From Elstera cyanobacteriorum (GTDB lineage: Bacteria; Pseudomonadota; Alphaproteobacteria; Elsterales; Elsteraceae), in assembly GCF_002251735.1 (NCBI RefSeq), contig NZ_NOXS01000033.1, forward strand, positions 461,846 through 525,845: a DNA stretch of 64,000 bases, in the 5' to 3' direction. A program made the position numbers and the translations under genes. This document shows, in pieces, positions 9,197-17,464 of this stretch (positions are counted from its first letter, which is position 1; each line of letters starts with the position of its first letter). The notes beneath the pieces are model-generated. The model was given only the letters and a program-made list of their open reading frames with translations. It ran no database searches and was not told the DNA's origin.

Positions 9197-10291
9197 TCAG
9201 GAAAACAAGCTGAATTGATCCGCCGGCGCGGGCGGCACGGCAAAGCGCGTGCAATCGAGATCCCAGACGGGCGTATCGAGGCCGAGTTTCAGGCGCGCAA
9301 GGCGCAGGCGCTGGCCGATCATCTCCGCGACCGGGCCGGTCCCGCGAAACCGTTCGCCGGGTTTGGCTTTGTAGAGTTGCCCCTCGCAGCATTGGCGGAT
9401 CAGCGACAGCACCCGGTCCGCCCGGTCGGGCCGATACTGCCGCAGCCAGGCCTCCATCAGCGGCGCTACTTCCATCGGCAGGCGGATCAAGATAGCGCTG
9501 GCCCACCGCGCCCCTGCTTCGGCCCCTGCTGCCAGAATAGCTTCAAGCTCCGCATCATTGAGGCCGGGGATCATGGGGGAGGCGAAGATTGCCACCGGCA
9601 CCCCTGCCTCGGTCAGCAGGCGGATCGCCTCCAGGCGGCGGCTGGGGGTGGCGGCGCGCGGCTCCAACTCCCGTGCCAAGGTGCGGTCGAGGGTGGTGAC
9701 GGAGATGGCCACCCGCACGAGGTTCTTGGCCGCCATCGGGGCGAGGATATCGAGGTCGCGGGTGATCAGCGCCGATTTGGTGGTGATGCCAACCGGGTGG
9801 TCGAACTCCGCCAGCACCTCCAGCACCTGCCGGGTCAAACCCAAGCCGCGTTCGATGGGCTGATATGGGTCGGTATTGGTGCCGAGCGCCAGCGGCGCCA
9901 CCGTATAGCGTGGGCGGCGCAGGGCCTCGCGCAGCAGCCGGGGCGCATCGGGCTTGGCGATCAGTTTGGTTTCGAAATCCAGGCCCGGCGCCAGCCCCCA
10001 ATAGGCGTGGGTCGGGCGGGCGAAACAATAGGCGCAGCCGTGCTCGCATCCCCGATAGACATTCAGCGACTGGCTGAACGGCAAATCGAGCGCCGTCTGC
10101 TGAACGATGATGCTCTTGCTGCGATCAAAGCTCACCTCGGTGCGCAGGGGCGGCACCTCCTCCGGCGTCCAACCATCGTCCAGCGCGACCCGGGCGAGTT
10201 TTTCATAGCGATTATCGGCAGAACCGATAGCGCCCCGGCCTTTGACGACCGGGGGCGGCAGAAAATCGGACGGGATTTCGGCAGCGCTCAT
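9197..10291 (-). CDS. Radical SAM protein, PA0069/SplB-like family
   Basis: A 364-residue radical SAM enzyme. The cluster motif CxxxCxxC is at about residues 82-89 (RGCEHGCAYCFARPTHAYWG), a spacing and context typical of the PA0069 / spore-photoproduct-lyase-like group (COG1533). Other family marks are LGTNTDPYQPIER, a KSALITRDLDILAPMA-like stretch and the SVTTLD segment. The cluster should bind SAM and generate a 5'-deoxyadenosyl radical; the substrate of this subgroup is unknown. It heads a run with ubiA and an ETF-methyltransferase-like gene, which may be only a shared promoter. Confidence 0.88.
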   Translation of the reverse strand: MSAAEIPSDFLPPPVVKGRGAIGSADNRYEKLARVALDDGWTPEEVPPLRTEVSFDRSKSIIVQQTALDLPFSQSLNVYRGCEHGCAYCFARPTHAYWGLAPGLDFETKLIAKPDAPRLLREALRRPRYTVAPLALGTNTDPYQPIERGLGLTRQVLEVLAEFDHPVGITTKSALITRDLDILAPMAAKNLVRVAISVTTLDRTLARELEPRAATPSRRLEAIRLLTEAGVPVAIFASPMIPGLNDAELEAILAAGAEAGARWASAILIRLPMEVAPLMEAWLRQYRPDRADRVLSLIRQCCEGQLYKAKPGERFRGTGPVAEMIGQRLRLARLKLGLDTPVWDLDCTRFAVPPAPADQFSLFS

Positions 10292-10333
10292 GCTGCCGAG
10301 GATAGATGAAAAACTAGAACGAATAAAGAACGA

Positions 10334-10696
10334 TTATGCGTGACCCGCCAGCGGACCTTCGCCGAAACGGTTCGGCCCGACCGTGCCCTTAGTGCAGCAA
10401 AAGACGATTAGCACAATCCAACCCAGGATCGGCACGAACGTCAGCAGCCACCACCAGCCCGTACGGTCGATATCGTGCAGGCGCCGGAACAGCACGGCGA
10501 GGCTGGGGAAAAACAGGGCAAGGCCGACAAAGCCGCTCAAAGCGCCATTCGCGCCGACTATATCATCCAGCACGCCGCCCAATATCTGCGTCAGGAAGGA
10601 AAAGAGCGTGAAATACCAATATTCCGAGCGCGCGGCGCGGCCTTTGAATTCGAAGAACTGACGAAAGCAGCTCGCGATTGCTTCGGGAAAATTCAT
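10334..10696 (-). CDS. DUF805 membrane protein
   Basis: A small (about 120-residue) inner-membrane protein of the DUF805 family. Signature segments are FFEFKGRAARSEYWYFTLF near the N-terminus and RRLHDIDRTGWWWLLTFVPILGWIVLIVF near the C-terminus, with three or four hydrophobic helices. ATG 10696 is preferred because the family starts at MNFPEAI; a GTG at 10705 is possible. Function unknown. It stands alone behind a 250-bp non-coding region. Confidence 0.9.
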   Translation of the reverse strand: MNFPEAIASCFRQFFEFKGRAARSEYWYFTLFSFLTQILGGVLDDIVGANGALSGFVGLALFFPSLAVLFRRLHDIDRTGWWWLLTFVPILGWIVLIVFCCTKGTVGPNRFGEGPLAGHA

Positions 10697-10949
10697 AGTC
10701 CTCACGCTCCCGCACGGGTGGATGGCTCTAAAGGCTGACGGGAGAGCGGCAGGGTGTCAATCCTGGGGAAGCCCCCAGGTAGCGGCAATCAAATAGCGGG
10801 CATCACCGCCCCGAAAAGGGGCGCGCATCGATATTTTTTCTGCGGTCGATTTTCGCGAAAACGCTGCATCCGCCCGGCGCGCTCGCGCTTAAAGGGGGCG
10901 TGAGACGTCTCGGTTCTTTGCTCTTTTCCAGCTCTTAAGGATGCAGATA
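10697..10949. other. Non-coding region between DUF805 and DUF4394 genes, with hairpins and a palindrome
   Basis: No gene is visible. The region holds a 7-bp-stem hairpin at 10762-10779 (CCTGGGG/CCCCAGG) and a 6-bp-stem hairpin with a GAAAA loop at 10807-10823, followed by a T-run at about 10832-10837. A perfect 12-bp palindrome TTTTCGCGAAAA lies at 10850-10861. The palindrome sits about 90 bp upstream of the DUF4394 start and could be an operator. The hairpin plus T-run could terminate an unseen short transcript on the plus strand. Confidence 0.4.
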
Positions 10950-11750
10950 ATGACCAAATTCGCGCGCATGGCGTTGGCGGGAACCGTGGTGCTTGCCGCC
11001 ACGACGGCGGCCCAGGCCCAAAAGGTGCCTGCCCATTGGGTTGGGCTGCTGGACGGCAACCGCATCGTTCATATCGACGGTCGCACAGCAAAGGTTGCCA
11101 AGCCCGTTGCGCTGACGGGGATCGACGGCACGGTCGTCGGGATCGACGTGCGCCCGGCCAATGGCAAGCTCTACGCGCTGACCCTGTCGGGCGGGCTTTA
11201 CACGGTCGATCCGAAGACCGGTACGGCCACGCGGGCGAGCCAGCTCGATAAGGCAGTCAATACCGGCCTTAACCCCGTCGTCGATTTCAACCCGGTCGCC
11301 GACCGGTTGCGCGTGCTGGGGATCGATGGCGCCAGCTATCGCATCAATGTCGATAGCGGGCAGGTCGCCGTCGATGGCTCGCTGAAATATGACGCGGGCG
11401 ATGCCGCCGCCGGTAAAACGCCGATGGTCCAAGCGGGCGCCTACAGCAATTCCATCGCTGGGACCAAGGAAACCGGCCTCTATGATATCGATACCACCCT
11501 CGGGACGTTCCTGGTGCAGGCGCCGCCCAATGATGGCGTGCTGAAAACCCGCGGCAGCCTGGGGATTAAGGCCAGTGCGCCGCTGGCGTTTGACATCGTG
11601 ACCGATGGCGCGGGCGGAAACCTTGGCTATCTGGTGGCCGGGAAAACGCTCTATACCGTCGATATCGCCAGCGGTAAGGCAACGAAGAAAGCCGATCTAG
11701 CGGGGCTGCGCGGCGCCCTGCGCGATCTTGCCGCGCTGCCGACGATGTAA
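10950..11750 (+). CDS. DUF4394 secreted protein
   Basis: A 266-residue exported protein. The leader (MALAGTVVLAATTAAQAQ) ends in an AQA-type signal peptidase site. The rest matches DUF4394: VGLLDGNRIVHIDGRTAKV, GIDVRPANGKLYALTLSGGLYTVDPKTGTATRA, VDFNPVADRLRVLGIDGASYRINVDSG. These repeats suggest a beta-propeller-like periplasmic protein. ATG 10950 is chosen over ATG 10941 because the AAGGA lies 8 bases before it. A strong inverted repeat just downstream should terminate it. Function unknown. Confidence 0.88.
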   Translation: MTKFARMALAGTVVLAATTAAQAQKVPAHWVGLLDGNRIVHIDGRTAKVAKPVALTGIDGTVVGIDVRPANGKLYALTLSGGLYTVDPKTGTATRASQLDKAVNTGLNPVVDFNPVADRLRVLGIDGASYRINVDSGQVAVDGSLKYDAGDAAAGKTPMVQAGAYSNSIAGTKETGLYDIDTTLGTFLVQAPPNDGVLKTRGSLGIKASAPLAFDIVTDGAGGNLGYLVAGKTLYTVDIASGKATKKADLAGLRGALRDLAALPTM

Positions 11751-11757
11751 ACCGCCC

Positions 11758-11788
11758 TGCGACGGGGCGCGGCGTGCGCCCCGTCGCA
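11758..11788 (+). terminator. Perfect 13-bp inverted repeat between convergent genes
   Basis: TGCGACGGGGCGC, a 5-base loop, then GCGCCCCGTCGCA, starting 7 bp after the DUF4394 stop and ending 7 bp before the SDR stop. There is no T-run on either side, so if it terminates, it is an imperfect bidirectional terminator or an mRNA 3'-end stabiliser. Confidence 0.7.
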
Positions 11789-11795
11789 TCACTTG

Positions 11796-12557
11796 CTACT
11801 TCGCGTTCATGCGGATAGCGCCATCAAGCCGAATCGTCGAGCCGTTCAGCATGGTCTGACGGCAGATCGACAGAACCAGCGCTGCATAATCCTCCGGCGT
11901 CCCAAGACGCGAGGGGAAGGGGACGGAGGCGGCGAGACTCTCCTGCACCGCCTGCGGCATTGCGGCCAGCATTGGGGTGCCGAAGATACCCGGCGCAATC
12001 GTCATCACCCGCACCCCCTTCGGCGCAAATTCGCGCGCCAGCGGCAGCGTCATAGCGGCGACCCCACCCTTCGAGGCGGCATAGGCGGCCTGGCCGATCT
12101 GACCTTCGAAGGCGGCGACCGACGCGGTGGTGATGATCACGCCGCGCTCGTTATCGGCCAGCGGATCAAGGCTCAGCATGCCGGCGGCGGCCAGACGGAC
12201 GGCGTTGAAGGTGCCGATCAGATTGACGGAAATCACCTTGCCGAAGGCATCGAGCGCCATCGGCCCCTCGCGCCCGACCGCGCGGGCCGCCGGGGCGATC
12301 CCGGCGCAGGCCACGAGAAGGCGGGCGACGCCGTGGGCATCGGCGGCTTTGGCGACGGCTGCTTCCAACCCGGCAGCATCGGTTACATCCGCAGGGCAGG
12401 CGAGGGCGCCCAGGGCGGCGGCGGCTTCGTCGAGCTTTGGGCCGGGTAGATCAATCAACGCGACCTTCGCCCCGGCGGCGATCAGCGCCTTGGCCGTGCC
12501 ATAGCCCAACCCCGATGCGCCGCCCGTAACCAGCGCGGCCTGACCCTGAACGTCCAT
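11796..12557 (-). CDS. SDR family dehydrogenase, 3-hydroxyacyl-CoA dehydrogenase-like
   Basis: A 253-residue short-chain dehydrogenase. NAD-binding TGGASGLGYG lies near the N-terminus, and Asp at the end of the second strand (ALIDLPG) favours NAD(H). The catalytic YxxxK is in AAYAASKGGVAAMTLPLARE, with the Ser in ITTASVAAFEGQ. Its overall pattern (FGKVISVNLIGTFNAVRLAAAGM) is that of type II 3-hydroxyacyl-CoA dehydrogenases (HSD17B10-like) of beta-oxidation. A strong AGGGGGG precedes the ATG. It lies 63 bp downstream of a TetR gene on the same strand, so a link to fatty-acid-type metabolism under TetR control is possible. Confidence 0.9.
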   Translation of the reverse strand: MDVQGQAALVTGGASGLGYGTAKALIAAGAKVALIDLPGPKLDEAAAALGALACPADVTDAAGLEAAVAKAADAHGVARLLVACAGIAPAARAVGREGPMALDAFGKVISVNLIGTFNAVRLAAAGMLSLDPLADNERGVIITTASVAAFEGQIGQAAYAASKGGVAAMTLPLAREFAPKGVRVMTIAPGIFGTPMLAAMPQAVQESLAASVPFPSRLGTPEDYAALVLSICRQTMLNGSTIRLDGAIRMNAK

Positions 12558-12620
12558 TGCTTCCCCCCTAAACCCGGTTGTTTTTCGCTCGCGCGACGAT
12601 GGAGAAACTTTCCCTTAAGG

Positions 12621-13223
12621 TCAAGATAACCCGCGCGCTAACCCCTGAAGAAGGGCCTGAATGACCGCAAGATACTTCTCCTGCGCGTCTAGTTCAGCCT
12701 CGGCGGCTCGGTCGAATAATGCGTCCAATAGATCGGTCAGCACCGCCTCAGGCAGGGCGGGCAAAGCGCCTGCTGCCTGGGCTACCCGGACCCCGTCGGC
12801 AAGCGACGCGCGGGCGTAACGCGCATCCATCGCGCGGGCTTCGGCTTGGCCCAGCACCGCGGGGGCTTCGACCAGCAGCAGGCGCCGACGCCCGGGGGCA
12901 TTCATTGCCGCAAGATAAGCGGCGCCGCCGTCGATCAGACTGGCAATCGCATCAACCGGGGCCACCGTGGCGTCGGCGATGGCGGCGGCCAAGGCGGCGT
13001 GTTCGGCCTCGATCACCGCCCGGAACAGATCGATCTTATCGGCAAAATGATGATAGAGCGCCCCGCGCGTCACCCCCGCAGCGGCCACGATGTCGGGCGT
13101 CCCGGTCGCGGCATAGCCGTGGTCGGCAAAAAGCGCGCGGGCGGCGGTCAGCAGCGCCGTTTGCGTCGCGGCCCGCCGGTCGGCCTGCGGTCGGGGGGAG
13201 CGTTTGCGTATTTTTTCTTGCAT
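12621..13223 (-). CDS. TetR family transcriptional regulator (divergent from VOC gene)
   Basis: A 200-residue TetR-type repressor. The N-terminal helix-turn-helix is clear (AARALFADHGYAATGTPDIVAAAGVTRGALYHHFADKIDLFRAVIEAE); the C-terminal ligand domain is not assignable to a subfamily. It is divergent from a VOC-family gene. The 77-bp space between them holds TGTAT/ATACA inverted repeats, the likely operator. The SDR gene follows on the same strand and may also be in its regulon. Confidence 0.93.
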   Translation of the reverse strand: MQEKIRKRSPRPQADRRAATQTALLTAARALFADHGYAATGTPDIVAAAGVTRGALYHHFADKIDLFRAVIEAEHAALAAAIADATVAPVDAIASLIDGGAAYLAAMNAPGRRRLLLVEAPAVLGQAEARAMDARYARASLADGVRVAQAAGALPALPEAVLTDLLDALFDRAAEAELDAQEKYLAVIQALLQGLARGLS

Positions 13224-13232
13224 GCGTGCAGC

Positions 13233-13268
13233 CTGTATGTTTATAAAAAGATACAGACTGTTTGTATC
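13233..13268. promoter_or_regulatory. Probable TetR operator between TetR and VOC genes
   Basis: Interlocking inverted repeats: CTGTAT (13233-13238) with ATACAG (13251-13256), and GATACA (13250-13255) with TGTATC (13263-13268), the second with a 7-base centre. TGTAT therefore occurs at 13234 and 13263 with an ATACA between. This A+T-rich element in a GC-rich region is where a divergently encoded TetR protein would bind. Confidence 0.65.
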
Positions 13269-13300
13269 ATCCTGATAGGCTCGACACTAGGGAGAGACCG

Positions 13301-13735
13301 ATGCGCTGCACGTCCTATTATCCGGTGCTGCTAACCGCCGATGTTGCGGAAACCGCAAGTTTCTATGAAACCCACTTCGGGTTTGCCCGTGCGTTCGACA
13401 GCGATTGGTATGTACACCTTGCGATGCCGGACGCGGCGGCGATCAATCTCGCCGTGCTCGACTATCGCCATGAAACGATTCCGGCACCGGGGCGAACCCC
13501 CAGTGCTGGGCTGATCTTAAACTTTGAAGTGGCCGATGTAGATGCGGAGCACGCCCGCCTTGTTGCAGCGGGCCTGCCCATGCTGCTCGACCTGCGCAGC
13601 GAAGCCTTCGGTCAGCGCCATTTCATCACGGCCGATCCCAACGGCGTGCTGATCGACGTGATTACGCCGATCCCGCCGAGCGCCGAGTTTGCCGCGCTGT
13701 ATAGCCCGGACGCTCTGGCCGAAACCGCCCGTTAA
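13301..13735 (+). CDS. VOC family protein (glyoxalase/bleomycin-resistance fold)
   Basis: A 144-residue vicinal-oxygen-chelate protein. The start at ATG 13301 follows GGGAG by 6 bases and gives the typical [28 protein letters not shown] opening. The C-terminal half has [45 protein letters not shown], the usual betaalphabetabetabeta module with a final Asp/Glu-region ligand. It may be a dioxygenase, lyase or resistance protein; the substrate is unknown. Control by the divergent TetR repressor is likely. Its stop shares TTAA with the convergent chemoreceptor stop. Confidence 0.88.
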   Translation: MRCTSYYPVLLTADVAETASFYETHFGFARAFDSDWYVHLAMPDAAAINLAVLDYRHETIPAPGRTPSAGLILNFEVADVDAEHARLVAAGLPMLLDLRSEAFGQRHFITADPNGVLIDVITPIPPSAEFAALYSPDALAETAR

Positions 13736-15423
13736 GCCGAGCGGACGGTCTCGACGAAACGCTGCACTTCCGTCTTCAGCGTATCGGACTGGCGGGCCAA
13801 CTCGCCCGCCGCTTTCAGCACATGGTTGGCCGATGTGCCCGTTTCGGCGGCGACCGCCGAGACGCTGGTGACGGCTTTCGAGGCTTCTTCCGTACCGCTG
13901 GCCGCCTGCTGCACATTGCGGCTTATCTCGCCGGTAGCGGCGCCCTGCTGCTCCATCGCGGCGGCAATCGTCGTGGTGATCTCGTTGATCTGATTGATCA
14001 CCGTGCCGATGGCGCCGATTTCGGTGACGGTTTCGGAGGTGGCCATTTGAATCTGGCTCACCTGGGCCTGAATTTCCTGGGTTGCCTGGGCGGTCTGATT
14101 GGCCAGCGTCTTCACTTCCGCCGCGACCACCGCAAAACCTTTGCCCGCTTCCCCGGCGCGGGCGGCTTCGATAGTGGCATTCAGCGCCAGCAGATTGGTC
14201 TGGCTGGCGATGCTTTCGATGATCTGGACGATTTCGCCGATGCGCTGGGCGGCGTCGGCCAGCCCGCTGACCGAGCGGCTGGTCTTTTCCGCCTGGCTGA
14301 CGGCGCGGCCCGCGATACCGGTCGATTGCTCAACCTGGCGCGAGATTTCGCGGATCGAGGCCGAGAGTTCTTCCGCCGCCGCCGCGACCGAATGAACATT
14401 GCTGGAGGTTTGTTCCACCGCCGCAACGGCGTTCTGCGTTTGATTATTGGTGCTATCGGCGGCGGCGCTCATCGCACGGGCGTCGGTGTTCAGATCGCGG
14501 GCCGCCATGCCGAGCGCTTCGACAACGGCGGAAACGCTCCGTTCGAACCGGCTGGCCAGATCGTGCATCGCGGCGCTCCGCTCGGCAGCGGCGCGGGCTT
14601 TGGCGGCGTCCTGTTCTTCGGTCAGGCGTTTGACTTCGAGGGCGTTATCCTTGAACACCTGCACGGCAGCGGCCATTTCGCCAACTTCGTCCTGACGGCC
14701 CGTCGTCGGGACGGCAACGGTCAGGTCGCCGCCTGCCAGCTTGTGCATCACTGCGGCAAGCCCCCGCAGCGGGCGTACCGACCCCATCGACCAGAAGGCA
14801 AGCCCGAGGCCGATGACGACGGCGCCGCCGGTGAAGAGCAGCGACAGAAGCTGGAAGCCCTTCGCCACATCGCGCGCTTCGGCGGCGATAACGTTATTTT
14901 CCTTTTCCTGGTAATCGATGAAAGCATTGATGCGCGCCAGCCATTCAACGAACAAAGGCCGGGCTTGTTCGACGGCCTGGGTCAGCGCCGCCGCATCGTT
15001 CTTACGCTTGGCGTCGATGGCTTTTTGGATCACGGGCGTGGTTTTTGCTTCCGTTTCCTTGATCGCCGCCAGCAATTGCCGCTCATTCGCGCCGATATGC
15101 TTGCTGGTATTGAAAATCTGATCCAGCGGCCCAGCGGAGTCGGCGTAGAATTTTGCCAGCCGGTCGGTATCGGCAATCACGGCAGTGGCATCGGCCATCA
15201 GCGCCAGATCGCGCACATTGATCGACCGATCATGCACACTGCCGCGGAAATTGATCGCGTAGCGCTGCTTGACGTTATTGACCTCGTTGATCGTCGTCAG
15301 CTTGGCATCGACCTTATTCACCTCGCGGATGCTGATAACCGTTAGGGCGATCATCAGAACCAGAATCGCGGCAAATCCCAGGGCCAGACGCGGCCCGATC
15401 CGAAGAGAGCTGAGGAAGGGCAT
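13732..15423 (-). CDS. Methyl-accepting chemotaxis protein
   Basis: A 563-residue chemoreceptor. A first membrane helix ([20 protein letters not shown]) is followed by a ~150-residue helical periplasmic domain of four-helix-bundle type, then a second helix ([22 protein letters not shown]). A HAMP domain ([23 protein letters not shown]) and the long cytoplasmic signalling coiled coil follow. The highly conserved hairpin tip is [41 protein letters not shown], where CheA/CheW bind. ATG 15423 is preferred over the adjacent TTG 15426. Ligand unknown; no che genes are nearby. It overlaps the VOC stop by 4 bp. Confidence 0.95.
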   Translation of the reverse strand: MPFLSSLRIGPRLALGFAAILVLMIALTVISIREVNKVDAKLTTINEVNNVKQRYAINFRGSVHDRSINVRDLALMADATAVIADTDRLAKFYADSAGPLDQIFNTSKHIGANERQLLAAIKETEAKTTPVIQKAIDAKRKNDAAALTQAVEQARPLFVEWLARINAFIDYQEKENNVIAAEARDVAKGFQLLSLLFTGGAVVIGLGLAFWSMGSVRPLRGLAAVMHKLAGGDLTVAVPTTGRQDEVGEMAAAVQVFKDNALEVKRLTEEQDAAKARAAAERSAAMHDLASRFERSVSAVVEALGMAARDLNTDARAMSAAADSTNNQTQNAVAAVEQTSSNVHSVAAAAEELSASIREISRQVEQSTGIAGRAVSQAEKTSRSVSGLADAAQRIGEIVQIIESIASQTNLLALNATIEAARAGEAGKGFAVVAAEVKTLANQTAQATQEIQAQVSQIQMATSETVTEIGAIGTVINQINEITTTIAAAMEQQGAATGEISRNVQQAASGTEEASKAVTSVSAVAAETGTSANHVLKAAGELARQSDTLKTEVQRFVETVRSA

Positions 15424-15533
15424 CAAAGTCTCGCTGAAAGGAAAAAGAAAAGGTCAAAACACAAAACAGCTTACCACTGTTTAGGGTGGGCTTTTGGTGA
15501 CAGCCTGTCCAGAGTGATTAATCGGCGTCCAGT

Positions 15534-17339
15534 TTAATGGGTTTGGTGTCGGAAACGGAAGCCCTCGCGCAGCCAGCGGCTTAGTTTTCCCCAACGCTCC
15601 ATCCCTTCCGGCGGGCGTTCCGGCTCAAGGTCGATCCCGACTTCGTGAATGCGGTCGTCGTCGACAGTTTTGGCAATCAGATCAATCGGGCCGACGCGCA
15701 CCCGGTCGCCCACGGCGGGCAGGGTCGCCAGCTTATCGCCCATGAAGCTGGCAATCGTCAGCCCGCCCGCGCCCTCGGGGATCGGCACGCCGTAGAGTTT
15801 GGCGAGATCGTCGAGCGTCCGTTGACCGTCGATAGTAAATTCGCCCAGCAGCGCATCGGGGTCGATCAGCCGCTGGGATTTCGGGCCGAACAGCCGGTCG
15901 AGATGGCCGACTAGTTCGGCATCGCCCCGGATCAGCAGATAATCGCCAGGAACCAGCGTGGCGGCGGCATTCGGCCCCAGCGCGAGGCCCTCGCGCAGCA
16001 GCATCAGCACGCGGGCATTGCCGGGCAGCGATAGCGCCCCGTCGGGCCGGGTCAGGATGAGACTATCCGCCGCCACGGCATAGCCTGCGACAGCATTATC
16101 GCCCTCCACTGTTCCCGGCAGGTCGATATTGAAGCGTGCCGGCGGTTGCGCTTCCGCAGGGACCGTCAGCCGCAGCAGCCGGGCCAGCGGCGCCAGCGTC
16201 CAGCCCTGGACCAGCAGCGACAGCACGACAACGACGAAGGCGACGGAGAAATAGGCCATTCCTCCCGGCGCCCCGGATAGCACGGGCACGATGGCCAGGA
16301 AGATCGGCACCGCGCCGCGCAGCCCGACCCAGGAAACGAAGATCACTTCGCGCCAGTTAAAGCGGAATGGCAGCAGGCAGAGCGCCGTTGCCAGCGGCCG
16401 GGCCACAAACATCAGCACCACGGCGACCCAGACGGCGGGGCCGAGATATTCGATGAGCGAGGAGGGGGTGACGAGCAGCCCCAGCATCAGAAACAGCGCG
16501 ATCTGGGCGAGCCACGCGAAAGCATCGAGGAATTTTTCGATCCCGGCGTGTGCCTTGCTGCGCTGATGGCCGACCAACAGCCCAACGAGATAAATGGCGA
16601 GATAGCCGGAGGCATGGACGCTTTGCGCCGCCCCGAAGACCACCAAGGCGCCCGCTAGGGTGAAGATCGGGTAGAGGCCCGGTTCAATCTCGATCCGCCG
16701 CAAAATACCGCGCAGAGCAAAGCCGCCCGCCGCGCCAAAGGCCGCCCCGCCGACCATTTGCAGCAAAAAGAACGGCAGCGGTCCCATACTGACGGCGCCT
16801 GCGCCATTCGGGGCGAGGATGGTGACGAGCAGCAGGGTAAGGAAGATCGCCATCGGGTCATTCAGGCCCGACTCGACCTCCAGCGTCGCCCGCACGCGCT
16901 TGTGAATATCGACCTTATTTTGCCGCATCAGCCCAAAGACGGCGGCGGCGTCGGTGGAGGCGACGATAGACCCCATCAAGAGCGCCTGCACCCAATTGTG
17001 CGAAAACGGCCCAATCGCCCCGGCGACGATCCCGGCGGACAGCAGCACCCCAACCGTGGCCAGCGCAAAGGCGGGCAGCCCCGCCTGCCTAAACTGGCTC
17101 AGCGGCGTGCGCATACCGCCTTCGAACAGAATGATCGCCAGCGCGGCGCTGCCGATGGTATAGGCGGCCTGGAAGTCGGAAAACAGAATGCCGCCCGGGC
17201 CGTTTTCCCCGGCGAGCATGCCGAGCGCGAGAAAGACAACGAGCAGCGGCGCGCCGACGCGGGTGGAAACCATCCCCGCGAAGATGCTGAGCAGCAGCAA
17301 TGTTCCTGTCAGCAGGATCAGCTGATTGCTGGCGTCCAC
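15534..17339 (-). CDS. Potassium/proton antiporter, NhaP2/CvrA type
   Basis: A 601-residue monovalent cation/proton antiporter. The N-terminal ~390 residues contain about 12-13 hydrophobic helices, with STDAAAVFGLMRQ and ESGLNDPMAIFLTLLLV carrying the family's acidic transport residues. The soluble C-terminus has a TrkA-C-like domain (NARVLMLLREGLALGPNAAATLVPGDYLLIRGDAELVGHLDRLFG) and a CorC/transporter-associated domain (GEFTIDGQRTLDDLAKLYGVPIPEGAGGLTIASFMGDKLATLPAVGDRV). This architecture is that of the NhaP2/CvrA proteins that expel K+ in exchange for H+. The start is GTG with AAGGGGG upstream. It is divergent from rsmE. Confidence 0.93.
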   Translation of the reverse strand: MDASNQLILLTGTLLLLSIFAGMVSTRVGAPLLVVFLALGMLAGENGPGGILFSDFQAAYTIGSAALAIILFEGGMRTPLSQFRQAGLPAFALATVGVLLSAGIVAGAIGPFSHNWVQALLMGSIVASTDAAAVFGLMRQNKVDIHKRVRATLEVESGLNDPMAIFLTLLLVTILAPNGAGAVSMGPLPFFLLQMVGGAAFGAAGGFALRGILRRIEIEPGLYPIFTLAGALVVFGAAQSVHASGYLAIYLVGLLVGHQRSKAHAGIEKFLDAFAWLAQIALFLMLGLLVTPSSLIEYLGPAVWVAVVLMFVARPLATALCLLPFRFNWREVIFVSWVGLRGAVPIFLAIVPVLSGAPGGMAYFSVAFVVVVLSLLVQGWTLAPLARLLRLTVPAEAQPPARFNIDLPGTVEGDNAVAGYAVAADSLILTRPDGALSLPGNARVLMLLREGLALGPNAAATLVPGDYLLIRGDAELVGHLDRLFGPKSQRLIDPDALLGEFTIDGQRTLDDLAKLYGVPIPEGAGGLTIASFMGDKLATLPAVGDRVRVGPIDLIAKTVDDDRIHEVGIDLEPERPPEGMERWGKLSRWLREGFRFRHQTH

Positions 17340-17464
17340 CCGTGCCCCCTTCGCTTCTCGACTCGATGATTATCATTCACGGATTTGCAGCGAAGCGAAA
17401 GGCGGTAAACTCTGCCGCGTGCGCTGCACTGCATTGTTCTACACCAAGGGTTTGGGGCTTTATC

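Noticed and set aside
8876-10309. 477-codon open frame on the plus strand over ubiA and the radical SAM gene
   Set aside because: It crosses two well-supported minus-strand genes and their boundary, and its translation has no homology or motif.
13822-15345. 507-codon open frame opposite the chemoreceptor
   Set aside because: The repetitive coiled-coil codons of chemoreceptors often leave the antisense frame open. The translation is low-complexity Gly/Arg/Asp-rich.
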